From Pontivivens sp032464575 (lineage in GTDB: Bacteria > Pseudomonadota > Alphaproteobacteria > Rhodobacterales > Rhodobacteraceae), in assembly GCA_032464575.1 (NCBI GenBank), contig JAWDKM010000006.1, positions 248,001-312,000 of the forward strand: DNA of 64,000 bases. The letters are read 5' to 3'. The notes beneath the pieces are model-generated. The model was not told the DNA's origin. It did not search any database and saw nothing but the letters and a program-made list of their open reading frames with translations. The position numbers were made by a program, and so were the translations under genes. Below, piece after piece: positions 16,824-25,553 of the stretch (position 1 is its first letter; the number at the start of each line of letters is the position of its first letter).

Positions 16824-17972
16824 TCAGGCGACGAGGGGGCGGGCCGGGCGCGGGTCCATGCCGATACGCACGCGCAGCGCCACGCCGACGAAGGATCCGG
16901 CGAAGCCCCAGATCAGCCACCAGATCCCATGGAGGCTGCCCGAGGTCAGCCCGCCGAGATAGGCGCCGATGTTGCATCCATAGGCGAGCCGCGCGCCGTA
17001 CCCCATCATCAGCCCGCCGATCACGGCGGTGAGCACGTCGCGGCGGCTCAGCCGCCAGATCGGGTTCCAGCGTCCGGCGAAGCTCGCGGCGGCCATGGCG
17101 CCCGCCACGATGCCGAGATTGGAGGCGTTGGTGGCCGAGGACATCACGCCGCCCTCCACGTGACCGCGCCGCCAGCCCTCCCAATAGGTCCAGCTCGTGG
17201 GCTCCGCACCGAGGGCGTCCACCGCCTGCGCGCCCCAGACCGCGAAGCCGTAGGTGATGCCCCAGGGGCGTCCGAGGAAGAGTAGGAACAGCACGGCCAC
17301 GATTGCGAGGCCCACGGCCCCCGCCCAGATCGACCAGCGTGCCGTGCCGCCACCTGCCTCCAGCGATCCGTGCGCCGCCCGCTCGACCCGGACGGAGAGC
17401 CACCAGATCGCCGCCGCCCCGGCGACGATCACCGCGACCGCACCGGCCCAGCCGAGCTCCGCGATCAGCGAGGTGCCCGCCGGCGTCCGCGGCAGGCTCG
17501 CCCAGAAATCCCAGTGTACCGTCGCCCACACGCTGCCCGCGATGAAGAACGCGAGCACCAGCATCATCCGCGTCGACCCGCCCCCGGCGGTGAAGAGCGT
17601 GCCCGAGGCACAGCCGGAGCCCAACTGCATCCCGACCCCGAAGATGAAGGCGCCCAGCGCCGAGGCGACGCCCATCGGCAGCACCGTGCCCCGCACGTCG
17701 AAACTGCCGATCCCGCCAGCCGCGATCAGCGGGTAGGCGACCACCGCGACCAGTCCGATCAGCAGCATCTGCGCCCTCAGGCCCCGCCCGCGCCGCTGCA
17801 GCACCATGTTCCGCCACCCGGCGGTGAACCCGAAGCTCGCATTGTAGAGCACCACCCCCGCGAGCCCGCCGATCAGGACGGCGGCCAGATGTGTTTCACC
17901 CTCCACCGCCCAAGCGTATGCTGCGAGGAACAGAAGAACGAAAAGGGACGCGATCAGAGGAATTCGGTTCAT
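16824..17972 (-). CDS. YeeE/YedE family membrane transporter (thiosulfate-transport family)
   Basis: A 382-residue membrane protein with roughly nine to ten hydrophobic helices in two repeats. Each repeat has a conserved Cys motif: GSGCASGTLFTAGGGSTR in the first half and YGCNIGAYLGGLTSGSLHG in the second. In TsuA (YeeE) such cysteines line the path used for thiosulfate uptake, so uptake of a sulfur compound is the best guess. The ATG at 17972 starts directly at the first helix; the longer frame reads into the divergent promoter. Confidence 0.8.
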   Translation of the reverse strand: MNRIPLIASLFVLLFLAAYAWAVEGETHLAAVLIGGLAGVVLYNASFGFTAGWRNMVLQRRGRGLRAQMLLIGLVAVVAYPLIAAGGIGSFDVRGTVLPMGVASALGAFIFGVGMQLGSGCASGTLFTAGGGSTRMMLVLAFFIAGSVWATVHWDFWASLPRTPAGTSLIAELGWAGAVAVIVAGAAAIWWLSVRVERAAHGSLEAGGGTARWSIWAGAVGLAIVAVLFLLFLGRPWGITYGFAVWGAQAVDALGAEPTSWTYWEGWRRGHVEGGVMSSATNASNLGIVAGAMAAASFAGRWNPIWRLSRRDVLTAVIGGLMMGYGARLAYGCNIGAYLGGLTSGSLHGIWWLIWGFAGSFVGVALRVRIGMDPRPARPLVA

Positions 17973-18096
17973 GTTCGGCAGGAATACGCGGAACCGACCT
18001 CCCGACGGATAACAGATCGGTGAATAACCCCCTCGTGATGAAGACAGTGGCGATACCGGGTTTATGTTGCTGTGCGTCAAACGACCCGGAGAGAAC

Positions 18097-19464
18097 ATGC
18101 TGTCGGATCTGAACGGCCTCGATGTCACCCTCGGCGATCCGCGCCTCGTCGCTGAATGGAATGCCGTGCAGCGTGCGTTTCTGGCCCACGGTGCATCCAC
18201 GCCTGTCCATCTGGGCCGGGTGCTGGAGGCCGAACCGGGTTTCGCGCTGGGGCACTCGGCGAAGGGCATGTTCTACCTGCTCCTGGGTCGGTCCGAGCTG
18301 ATGCCGACGGTGATGATGGCACTCGACGCCGCCCGCAAGGCCTCCGACGCCGGGGGCGCGAACGCGCGGGAGCGGGCCTACGTGGCCGTCCTGGAGACCG
18401 CGGTCGCTGGGAACTGGCGCCGGGCGGCCGCCGCACTCGATGCGATCACCATGGCGTGGCCGGGCGACGTGCTCGCCATGAAGCTGACGCAGGCCGTGCG
18501 CTTCATGCTGGGGGATGCGACCGGAATGCTCGCCTCCACCCGGCTCGCCAAGCAGGCCTTCGCACCCGATCACGCGATGCGCGGCTACCTGATGGGCTGC
18601 GAGGCCTTCGCGCTGGAGGAAAACGGCGACTACGCAGGAGCCGAAAGTGTAGGCCGCGCGGGGCTGGAACTGTCGCCCGACGACGCATGGGGCCTGCATG
18701 CCGTGGCCCATGTGCACGACATGACCGGCCGGGCCGAGGATGGCGTGCGATGGCTTGCCGGTCGCTCGCGCCACTGGTCGCATTGCAACAATTTCGGCTA
18801 CCACGTGTGGTGGCACCTCGCGCTCTTCCACCTCGACCGCGGCGCCTACGGTCCGGTGCTGGAGCTCTACGACCGCAAGGTGCGGCCTGAGCCGACGGAC
18901 GATTTCCGCGACATCTCGAATGCCGCCTCGCTCCTCTTCCGGCTGGAGGTGGAGGGCGTGGATGTCGGCGAACGCTGGCAGGAGCTGGCGGACCTTTCCG
19001 CCAATCGCTGGGATGACGGCTCTCTGATCTTCGCCGACCTGCACTACATGATGGCACTGATGCAGACGGGCCGCGAGGCGGAGGCGGAGGCGATGACCGC
19101 CCGTATCGCGACCGACGCGAGCACGCTCGACCATGACCAGCACGAGGTGAGCGCGCTCACCGGCGTGCCTATGGCGCGCGGCATGCTTGCCTTCCGTGCC
19201 GCCGATTACGATCGTGCGGCGACCGATCTTGCCCGCGGACTGGAGCATCTGCCCCGGGCCGGCGGTAGCCATGCGCAGCGCGACGTCTTCTGGCGTCTCG
19301 CGGTCGAGGCGCACCTGCGCGCCGGCCGTTGTGCCGAGGCCGAAGGGCTGCTCGCGCGCCGCACGCTGGAACGCGGCGCCGAGGACGGCTATACCGAAAG
19401 ACGGCGGAGCCAGATCGCCGCCCGCCGCGCCGACCTGGCCGCCGCCGGTATCGCGGCGGAGTGA
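18097..19464 (+). CDS. tetratricopeptide repeat protein (TTC38-like)
   Basis: A 455-residue soluble protein made of helical repeats: GFALGHSAKGMFYLLLGR, HAMRGYLMGCEAFALEENGDYAGAE, DAWGLHAVAHVHDMTGRAEDGVRWL. The His-rich ALHAVAHVHDM and FGYHVWWHLALFHLDRG segments are typical of the TTC38 group, which has no assigned biochemical role. ATG 18097 has GGAGAGAAC in front of it and is favoured over 18064. It is divergent from the YeeE-type gene and is followed 12 bases later by opgC. Confidence 0.8.
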   Translation: MLSDLNGLDVTLGDPRLVAEWNAVQRAFLAHGASTPVHLGRVLEAEPGFALGHSAKGMFYLLLGRSELMPTVMMALDAARKASDAGGANARERAYVAVLETAVAGNWRRAAAALDAITMAWPGDVLAMKLTQAVRFMLGDATGMLASTRLAKQAFAPDHAMRGYLMGCEAFALEENGDYAGAESVGRAGLELSPDDAWGLHAVAHVHDMTGRAEDGVRWLAGRSRHWSHCNNFGYHVWWHLALFHLDRGAYGPVLELYDRKVRPEPTDDFRDISNAASLLFRLEVEGVDVGERWQELADLSANRWDDGSLIFADLHYMMALMQTGREAEAEAMTARIATDASTLDHDQHEVSALTGVPMARGMLAFRAADYDRAATDLARGLEHLPRAGGSHAQRDVFWRLAVEAHLRAGRCAEAEGLLARRTLERGAEDGYTERRRSQIAARRADLAAAGIAAE

Positions 19465-19475
19465 GACACGACCCC

Positions 19476-21152
19476 ATGACGAGCGACGCAGCCAGGGCTG
19501 CGCCAATGGCGCAGCCTACACAGGACGTATCCGCAGCCGGAGCCAAGCCGGTCAACGAGGTGAACGCCCCCAAGGCGAAGAAGCCCCGTGACCCGCGTCT
19601 CGACTTCTTCCGCGGCTGCGCGATGTTCATCATCCTGCTCGCGCATACCCCCGGAAACACCTGGGCGCTGTGGATTCCGGCGCGCTTCGGCTTCTCGGAC
19701 GGGGCGGATCTCTTCGTTTTCTGCTCCGGCATGGCGTCGGCGCTGGCCTTCGGTGCGATCTTCACGAACCGCGCATGGTGGCTGGGCGCCGTGCGGATCG
19801 TGCATCGGATGTGGCAGGTCTACTGGGCGCATATCGGGATCTTCCTCGTCACCGCGATCATGCTGTTCATCTTCGACCACTACGATCTCGGCGATCCGGA
19901 GCGGACCTACATCACCGGGCCCTACGTCGTACCGCTCTTCGACAATACGGGCGAGGCGCTGATCGGCCTCTTCACCCTGACCTACGTACCCGGGCTCTTC
20001 GACATCCTGCCGATGTACATCGTGATCCTCGGCATGATCCCGTTCCTGATGCTGATCCACCGCGCCGGCGGCACGCCGGCGGTGCTGGCTTCGATGTTTC
20101 TGCTGTGGCTGGCTTCGAACCTCGCCGGCTACGCCTTCCGCATCGATCGGATGGCCGAGCCGGTGATGCTGAACGGGTTCCAGCAGGTGCTCTACGGAGT
20201 GGGACAGACGTTCTCGTTCCTGAACCTGCCGTCGAACCCCTGGGGCGAGGGGCGGTGGTTCTTCAACCCGTTCGCGTGGCAGCTCATCTTCTTCTCCGGC
20301 TACGTGCTGGGCATGAAATGGGTGAAGGCGCCGCCGCGCTCCAGCCGCCTGTTCTGGATCTGCGTGGCCTATGTGGTGCTGGTCATCCCCTTCGCCTGGT
20401 TCAAGATCCACCGCGGGCTCTACCTGCCCGACGACTGGCTGATCCAGAACGCGATCGCCGACACGCGCGAGGCGATCCGCCCGCTCTGGCTAAAGCCGGA
20501 CCAGGGCGCGCTGCGCTATCTGCACTTCATGGCGACGGCCTATATCGCGTGGTATCTGGTGGGCCCCCGCGGCATCCGGCTCAGCGACGGGTTCGACGCC
20601 CCGGGTGCGGCCCGGACCGGGACGCTGATCCTGGCCGCGGTCGTCGTCGTCCTGACGATCCCCTATACCTACATCGACATGGTACGCGTCGGTCTGCCGC
20701 CCGTGGACCGGTTCTTCGGCTGGCTTTTGGGGCCCGGAGCGATCAGCGTCCTGGGCACGGATCTGTTCGTGCCGGTGGACCGGATCGGGGTCTTCCAACT
20801 CCTCAACCTGATTGGATCGGTCGTCCTGATCTGGGCCGCCATCGGCTCGAAATGGCGCCACTGGATGACGCATGACCTGGTCGGACATGTGGTGCCCGTC
20901 GTGCGCAAGGTCGGCACGCAGAGCCTTGCCTGCTTCATGCTCTCGATCCCGCTGTCGCGCTTCAACGGCTTTCTGCTCGACATCGTCGGCCGCGAGCCCA
21001 TCACCTGGTGGGCCGTGAACCTGTGGGGGATCGCGGTGCTCATCGGATGCGCCTATTTTGTGGGCTGGCTCAAGGGTCAGCCCTGGCGCGGTCAACCCAC
21101 CCCGCCCGCCGCGAAACCCGCCCCTGCCTCACCTCGTGGTGCGCTCGCCTGA
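19476..21152 (+). CDS. opgC: OpgC acyltransferase for periplasmic glucan substitution
   Basis: A 558-residue integral membrane protein with about ten helices after a charged cytoplasmic N-terminus of some 45 residues. The core begins DPRLDFFRGCAMFIILLAHTPGN and continues GFSDGADLFVFCSGMASALAFG, the hallmark of the OpgC family, which attaches succinyl or similar groups to osmoregulated periplasmic glucans. An opgH glycosyltransferase gene lies at 26552, so the two probably serve the same polymer, although seven other genes lie between them and no opgG is present. Confidence 0.87.
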   Translation: MTSDAARAAPMAQPTQDVSAAGAKPVNEVNAPKAKKPRDPRLDFFRGCAMFIILLAHTPGNTWALWIPARFGFSDGADLFVFCSGMASALAFGAIFTNRAWWLGAVRIVHRMWQVYWAHIGIFLVTAIMLFIFDHYDLGDPERTYITGPYVVPLFDNTGEALIGLFTLTYVPGLFDILPMYIVILGMIPFLMLIHRAGGTPAVLASMFLLWLASNLAGYAFRIDRMAEPVMLNGFQQVLYGVGQTFSFLNLPSNPWGEGRWFFNPFAWQLIFFSGYVLGMKWVKAPPRSSRLFWICVAYVVLVIPFAWFKIHRGLYLPDDWLIQNAIADTREAIRPLWLKPDQGALRYLHFMATAYIAWYLVGPRGIRLSDGFDAPGAARTGTLILAAVVVVLTIPYTYIDMVRVGLPPVDRFFGWLLGPGAISVLGTDLFVPVDRIGVFQLLNLIGSVVLIWAAIGSKWRHWMTHDLVGHVVPVVRKVGTQSLACFMLSIPLSRFNGFLLDIVGREPITWWAVNLWGIAVLIGCAYFVGWLKGQPWRGQPTPPAAKPAPASPRGALA

Positions 21153-21199
21153 TGAGTGCATCGTGCTAAGTCCCTACCCGCTTTGAGGGAGAGCCCGAG

Positions 21200-21901
21200 A
21201 TGAATATTGCCGCCGCCAAGTCGATCACACCCCTTTTGCCGCCGCGCTGCGCGACGGGTCCGGTGGTGATCGCCCAGCTCGGCCAGACGCTCGACGGTCG
21301 GATCGCGACCGTCACGGGCGCGTCCAAGTACATCAATGGCAAGGCGGCGCTAGACCACCTGCACCGCCTTCGCGCCGAGGTGGATGCGGTGGTGGTGGGC
21401 GTCGGCACCGCGCTCGCCGACGACCCGCAGCTCACCGTGCGTCGCTGCCCGGGGGAGAACCCGGCCCGGGTCGTCATCGACCCCAACGGCCGCGTCGATC
21501 CGGACCTGACGCTCTTCTCCGACGAGGCTGCCCCGGTCTACGTTGTCACCCGGCCCGGCCAGCGTGTTCGGGCAAAGGCCGAGGTGGTCGAGGTGCCTTG
21601 CGACGGCGCCCAGCTCGACCCCCGTGCCATCGTCGCGGCGCTTGCCGAGCGGGGCCTGAAACGCCTGCTCATCGAGGGCGGGGCCGATACGCTCGCGCGC
21701 TTTCTCGACGCGGATGCAATCGATCTGTTGCATATCCTGATGGCTCCGATGATCCTCGGCTCCGGAAAGGCGGGGTTGAAGCTCGCGCCTGTCGAACGGC
21801 TGGAGGAGGCGCGCCGCCCGGTGACGCGGGTCCATGTCTTCGACGACGGCGACGTGCTCTTCACCTGCGACCTGAGAGAGGCCTGGGACCGGACATCATG
21901 A
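21200..21901 (+). CDS. RibD C-terminal-domain (dihydrofolate-reductase-fold) reductase
   Basis: A 233-residue stand-alone RibD_C protein without the deaminase domain. It shows AQLGQTLDGRIATVTGASKYI, HRLRAEVDAVVVGVGTALADDPQLTVR, and the NADPH-site LLIEGGADTLARFL. In riboflavin synthesis this fold reduces a pyrimidine; free-standing copies often act on other pteridine-like rings. Its neighbours (QueD-like, SDR, MDR, glycosyltransferase, methyltransferase) suggest a pterin substrate rather than riboflavin, which is inference. It overlaps the cytochrome b561 gene by ATGA. Confidence 0.83.
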   Translation: MNIAAAKSITPLLPPRCATGPVVIAQLGQTLDGRIATVTGASKYINGKAALDHLHRLRAEVDAVVVGVGTALADDPQLTVRRCPGENPARVVIDPNGRVDPDLTLFSDEAAPVYVVTRPGQRVRAKAEVVEVPCDGAQLDPRAIVAALAERGLKRLLIEGGADTLARFLDADAIDLLHILMAPMILGSGKAGLKLAPVERLEEARRPVTRVHVFDDGDVLFTCDLREAWDRTS

Positions 21902-22455
21902 GCGACGTGTACAGCTATTCGATCACGCAGAAGGCCCTGCACTGGATCGTGGCGCTGCTGTTCGTCGCGATGATCCCGGCCGGTTTCATCTTCACCGACT
22001 TCGATAATCGCGAGGCGATCGAGGCGACGTTCGGGGCCGGTTCGTTCGACCGGTTCTACAACATGCACAAGAGCGTCGGGTTTCTGATCCTGGGCCTGAT
22101 GCTGCTGCGCATCGTGGTGAAGGTCGTGACGCCGAAGCCGCCCTATGCGCAGCCGCTGGCGCCGGCGCAACGGATGGCGTCCGGCATCGTGCACGGGCTG
22201 ATCTACGTGCTGCTGATCGTCGTGCCGGTGCTGGGCTGGGCGGGGGTCAGCGCCTTTCCCGCGCCGCTGCCGGTGTTCGGATTGTTCGACATGCCCAACA
22301 TCGTCGGGCAGGATCGGGAACTGTCACGGACGCTGCTGGATGGCCACGGGTTGGCGGTGCGGCTGCTGATCGCGCTTGCTGTCGCGCACATCGCGGCGGC
22401 GCTCTACCACGGCATAGTCAAGCGGGATGGCGTGCTGTCGCGGATGGTGCGGTAA
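21898..22455 (+). CDS. cytochrome b561
   Basis: A 185-residue inner-membrane cytochrome with four helices. Likely haem ligands are the His residues in QKALHWIVALLFV, YNMHKSVGFLIL, SGIVHGLIYVLL and AVAHIAAALYHGIV, the standard b561 spacing. It would pass electrons between the quinone pool and a periplasmic partner. The ATG overlaps the stop of the RibD-C-like gene, so the two are translationally linked; a redox link between them is possible. A 59-bp palindrome begins 15 bases after its stop. Confidence 0.87.
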   Translation: MSDVYSYSITQKALHWIVALLFVAMIPAGFIFTDFDNREAIEATFGAGSFDRFYNMHKSVGFLILGLMLLRIVVKVVTPKPPYAQPLAPAQRMASGIVHGLIYVLLIVVPVLGWAGVSAFPAPLPVFGLFDMPNIVGQDRELSRTLLDGHGLAVRLLIALAVAHIAAALYHGIVKRDGVLSRMVR

Positions 22456-22470
22456 CAGCGTCCATCTTTT

Positions 22471-22529
22471 TATGTTTGCAAAACGTGTTGGAGAGGCGCC
22501 GACGAGCTCCAACACTTTTTGCAAACATA
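22471..22529. repeat. 59-bp palindrome made of two inverted-repeat motif copies (MITE-like)
   Basis: Arms 22471-22493 and 22507-22529 match over 22 of 23 bases, with a 13-nt centre. Each outer 20 bases is a copy of the motif that also bounds the IS-like element at 14501-15321 (19/20 left, 20/20 right). It fills most of the gap between the convergent cytochrome b561 and methyltransferase genes, so it may also work as a two-way terminator. Confidence 0.8.
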
Positions 22530-22538
22530 ATTTGCTGG

Positions 22539-23288
22539 TCAGGCCGGCGGCAGGGCGAGCAGGTCCAGATGACCGATCTCCACCCGCTCGGCCCGGCGCC
22601 GCGCCTGCCACCAGTCCCGCAGCTCGGCCTCTGAGAGCGTACCCGTTTCTGCCACCGCATCGCGCGCACCGTCCGCGAGGACTTCGATCAGGTTGCGCTG
22701 ATCCGGGCCGAGTGGCCACGGACTGTCCGCGACGAACACCTGCCAGCCCCGCGCCGCGAGTGCGGCACCCAGATGCGCCGTCGCCCGGGGGCCGAGCGCG
22801 GGTCCGAACCCCTTGTCGCCCTCCTGATGCTGCCGAAAGGCGCCAAGAGCACGCGCTTCGTAAGGGGGCACCGGGGACCAGTGCTCCCGTCCGTCATAGC
22901 TCAGGGCGAAGTAAACTGCCGTCGAGGGGGCCAGTGCCGCAGCCAGCCGATCGAGCCATTTCGCAGACACCAGATCGATCAGGGCGGAGCCGGTGATAAG
23001 GTCGGTTCCGGCCACCACGTCCTCCAGCTCTACAGCGAGATCGACCTCGCGGCGCTCCACGCCCTCGGGCATCCGCTCCAGCAGGACCGGATCGAGGTCC
23101 GTAAGCGTCCAGTGCCCGCCCAGCCGCGGCTCCAGCGCGCGCCAGCTCGACCCCGTCCCGCTGCCCAGATCCACGACCCGCAGGTCGCGCCCCCCGACCC
23201 AGCGCTCCAGCCGGTCGAGCAGGGCCGGGCTGCGCGCCGCATGGTCCGCCGGTTCGCGCAGTGCCAGCCAGTCGGGGGAGAAGCTCAT
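22539..23288 (-). CDS. class I SAM-dependent methyltransferase
   Basis: A 249-residue Rossmann-fold methyltransferase. Motif I is LRVVDLGSGTGSSWRAL, followed by an acidic end of beta2 (LTDLDPVLLERM) and motif IV-like ITGSALIDLVSAKW. The acceptor is not identifiable from sequence. Its ATG overlaps the stop of the upstream glycosyltransferase, which in turn overlaps the QueD-like gene, so the three form one minus-strand operon and probably one pathway. Confidence 0.85.
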   Translation of the reverse strand: MSFSPDWLALREPADHAARSPALLDRLERWVGGRDLRVVDLGSGTGSSWRALEPRLGGHWTLTDLDPVLLERMPEGVERREVDLAVELEDVVAGTDLITGSALIDLVSAKWLDRLAAALAPSTAVYFALSYDGREHWSPVPPYEARALGAFRQHQEGDKGFGPALGPRATAHLGAALAARGWQVFVADSPWPLGPDQRNLIEVLADGARDAVAETGTLSEAELRDWWQARRRAERVEIGHLDLLALPPA

Positions 23289-24301
23289 GCCCGTACTCCT
23301 TCGAGGACGTCCGCGATCCGGGCCGCGGTTTCGGCCCAGGTCGGCAGCGAGAGCGCATGGGCGCGACCGGCGGCCGCCATCCGCTCCGCGAGCCGCGCGT
23401 TGCTCAGGACCAGCCGCAGGCTGTCCGCCAGTGCAACCGCGTCGCCCGGCTCGGTCAGACGCCCCGCGGATGCCGGAACCACGTCCGGCACGGCCCCGCC
23501 CGCGCAGGCGACGACGGGCAGCCCGGCCATCATCGCCTCGGCGAAGACCATGCCGTAGCCTTCGTAATGCGAGGGCAAGCAGAAGAGATCGGCGCTTGCA
23601 TAGACCGCCGCCACGTCGTCGGCTGCCCCGTCGATCGCGATCCGATCGGCGAGGCCCGCTTCCGCCACCCGATCTTCGATCCGGGCGGCCCAGTCAGCAT
23701 CCGGCCGGGCGCCGATCCAGCGCGCCCGCCACGGCAGGTCGGCGAGCCTCAGCAGCGCCTCGATCAGCACGTCATGCCCTTTGCGCGGCGTGAAGGACCC
23801 GACGGTGAGGATCATCGGTGGCTCCCCCTGCCGCGCCGCCGTGTCCATCTGGGTGAGCCCCGGCTCCGCCACCGTGATCTGCGCATCCGCCACGCCGTAG
23901 TCCGTCGCGAGGATACGCGCCGTCGTCGTGCTCGTGCAGATCACCGCGTCCACCACGGCAAGTGCAGCGGTCTCGCTTACACGCAGCGCCATTGTCTGCT
24001 CCGCGTCCAGCCCGGTCTCCAGTGCCAGCGGGTGGTGGCAGAGAGCGACCAGCGGCCGCGCCAGCCCCTCGAGCAGCTCCGCCGGCATCGCGCCGAGCGC
24101 CAGCCCGTCGATCATCAGGGGGCCGTCGCCGCTGAGCAGCGCACGCGTCTTCTCCAGATCGGCGTCCGTCGGGACCGGAAAGTTGCCAGGCAGCGCCACG
24201 TGCCGCAACGCCGGCAACTCCGCGAGCACGTGGCGATCATAGGCGTAGCCGCCCGTCCGCATCTCCAGATCGCCGGGGATGGCGAAATCGCCGAGGCTCA
24301 A
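23285..24301 (-). CDS. glycosyltransferase family 4 protein
   Basis: A 338-residue GT-B glycosyltransferase. The N-terminus FAIPGDLEMRTGGYAYDRHV has the GGY acceptor-side motif, and the C-terminal half has LTVGSFTPRKGHDVLIEAL and the donor-site HYEGYGMVFAEAMMAGLPVVA with the E-x7-E pattern. The start is probably TTG 24301, overlapping the QueD-like stop (TTGA); an ATG at 24262 would remove the first strand. In this operon it may glycosylate the product of the QueD-like enzyme. Confidence 0.85.
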   Translation of the reverse strand: MSLGDFAIPGDLEMRTGGYAYDRHVLAELPALRHVALPGNFPVPTDADLEKTRALLSGDGPLMIDGLALGAMPAELLEGLARPLVALCHHPLALETGLDAEQTMALRVSETAALAVVDAVICTSTTTARILATDYGVADAQITVAEPGLTQMDTAARQGEPPMILTVGSFTPRKGHDVLIEALLRLADLPWRARWIGARPDADWAARIEDRVAEAGLADRIAIDGAADDVAAVYASADLFCLPSHYEGYGMVFAEAMMAGLPVVACAGGAVPDVVPASAGRLTEPGDAVALADSLRLVLSNARLAERMAAAGRAHALSLPTWAETAARIADVLEGVRA

Positions 24302-24690
24302 AGGGCGGCCTCGTACCACGCCTTCGCCACGTGGCTCTCGTTCAGCGTCACGCGCAGTGCCGACAGCCCGTCGGAGCCCGGTCCCAGCCCGCCCTCGCGC
24401 GCGGCCTCGGCGATCTCGGTGTGAATGTGGCGGCAGAGGTATTCCGTCGTCGTGACCTCGCCCGGAAACACCTCGTCGAGGTTGGCGTAGTTGATCGGGC
24501 CGAGGACCCGCTTGAGCACGTCGTGCGCCCGGCCCATGTCCACCACGATGTTGTCGGCGGACAGGGTCTCGCGAAAGAAGGTGACGTCGACCACGAAGGT
24601 GGCGCCGTGCATCGCCTGCGCGGGTCCGAAGACCTCGCCCTTCAGGCTGTGGGCGATCATGATGTGGTCGCGGACCTCGACGGCGAACAT
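24298..24690 (-). CDS. queD: 6-carboxytetrahydropterin synthase (QueD/PTPS) homologue with altered active site
   Basis: A 130-residue protein of the QueD/PTPS T-fold family: an N-terminal strand FAVEVRDHIMIAHSL, central MHGATFVVDVTF, VVDMGRAHDVLKRVLGPINYANLDEV, and LRVTLNESHVAKAWYE at the end. The canonical catalytic Cys and third zinc His (C-x3-HGH) are not there; the equivalent is PAQAMHGAT. Function may therefore differ from the queuosine enzyme. It heads the operon with the glycosyltransferase and methyltransferase and is divergent from the SDR gene, with a GCAATGC/GCATTGC palindrome between. Confidence 0.8.
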   Translation of the reverse strand: MFAVEVRDHIMIAHSLKGEVFGPAQAMHGATFVVDVTFFRETLSADNIVVDMGRAHDVLKRVLGPINYANLDEVFPGEVTTTEYLCRHIHTEIAEAAREGGLGPGSDGLSALRVTLNESHVAKAWYEAAL

Positions 24691-24746
24691 GGGCGGCTCC
24701 TCGCAGCATTACAGTTGCCCATGACCTAGCGGATCGGTCGGCATCC

Positions 24747-24761
24747 GCAATGCTGCATTGC
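24747..24761. promoter_or_regulatory. 15-bp palindrome in the divergent queD/SDR promoter region
   Basis: GCAATGCTGCATTGC is a perfect inverted repeat with one central base. It lies 57 bases before the QueD-like start and 41 bases before the SDR start, so a bound protein could control both directions. No regulator gene is adjacent. Confidence 0.45.
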
Positions 24762-24801
24762 AAAAATCGGCCACGCGGCGGCCGCGACGGGAGATCGGAC
24801 C

Positions 24802-25545
24802 ATGGTGAGCAACCCCTTCACGCTGACGGACCGGACGGTGCTGGTGGTCGGCGCGTCCTCCGGCATCGGGGCCGCGACGGCGGCGCTTGCCTCCGAACTG
24901 GGCGCCGAGGTCATCCTCGCCAGCCGATCGGCGGCGAGGCTGGAGGCGGTGCGGGATGGCCTCCCGAATCCCGACCGCGCCCGGATCGTCCCCATGGACT
25001 ACCTCGACCCCACCTCCGTCGCCACAGCGCTCGCCGACGTGCCCCGCATCGACCATGTGCTGATCTCAGCCGTCGCGGACGAGAACGCCAAACGCGGCCC
25101 CTTCACCGAACTGACGGAGGAGACGATGCGCGCCAGCTTCGACAAGTTCTGGGGGCAGGTCCACGTCCTGCGCGCCGTTTCGGCCCGGATGGAGCGGGGC
25201 GGATCCGCCACGCTTTTCGCCAGCGTGGCCGGGCTGAAACCGTCCGGGCCGGACTCCGGACTGTCGGTGATGAACGGCGTGCAGGCGGCGGTGATGCAAC
25301 TCGGCCGCTCGCTTGCCGTCGAACTTTCTCCGTTGCGCGTGAACGTTCTGGCCCCCGGGATGGTACTCACCAACGTCTGGACCGAAACGCAGCGGGAGGA
25401 ACTGGGATCGTGGATGGAGGCAGAACTGCCGGTGCGCACCGCCGGACGGCCCGAACACATCGCGCAGGCGGCGGTCGCGCTGATGACCAATCCCTACATC
25501 TCGGGCGTCGTGCTGCCGGTGGACGGGGGATTGCACCTCACCTGA
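24802..25545 (+). CDS. short-chain dehydrogenase/reductase-fold protein lacking the YxxxK catalytic pair
   Basis: A 247-residue SDR with an intact cofactor motif (VVGASSGIGAATAAL) and the C-terminal PGMVLTNVW ... SGVVLPVDGGLHLT. The catalytic Ser region is present (LFASVAG), but where other SDRs have YSASKAAV this protein has MNGVQAAV, so Tyr and Lys are replaced by Met and Gln. It may bind NAD(P)H and a pterin-like ligand without classical chemistry, or use other residues. It is divergent from the queD operon and convergent with the MDR gene, 8 bases away. Confidence 0.85.
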   Translation: MVSNPFTLTDRTVLVVGASSGIGAATAALASELGAEVILASRSAARLEAVRDGLPNPDRARIVPMDYLDPTSVATALADVPRIDHVLISAVADENAKRGPFTELTEETMRASFDKFWGQVHVLRAVSARMERGGSATLFASVAGLKPSGPDSGLSVMNGVQAAVMQLGRSLAVELSPLRVNVLAPGMVLTNVWTETQREELGSWMEAELPVRTAGRPEHIAQAAVALMTNPYISGVVLPVDGGLHLT

Positions 25546-25553
25546 CGCGGCGC

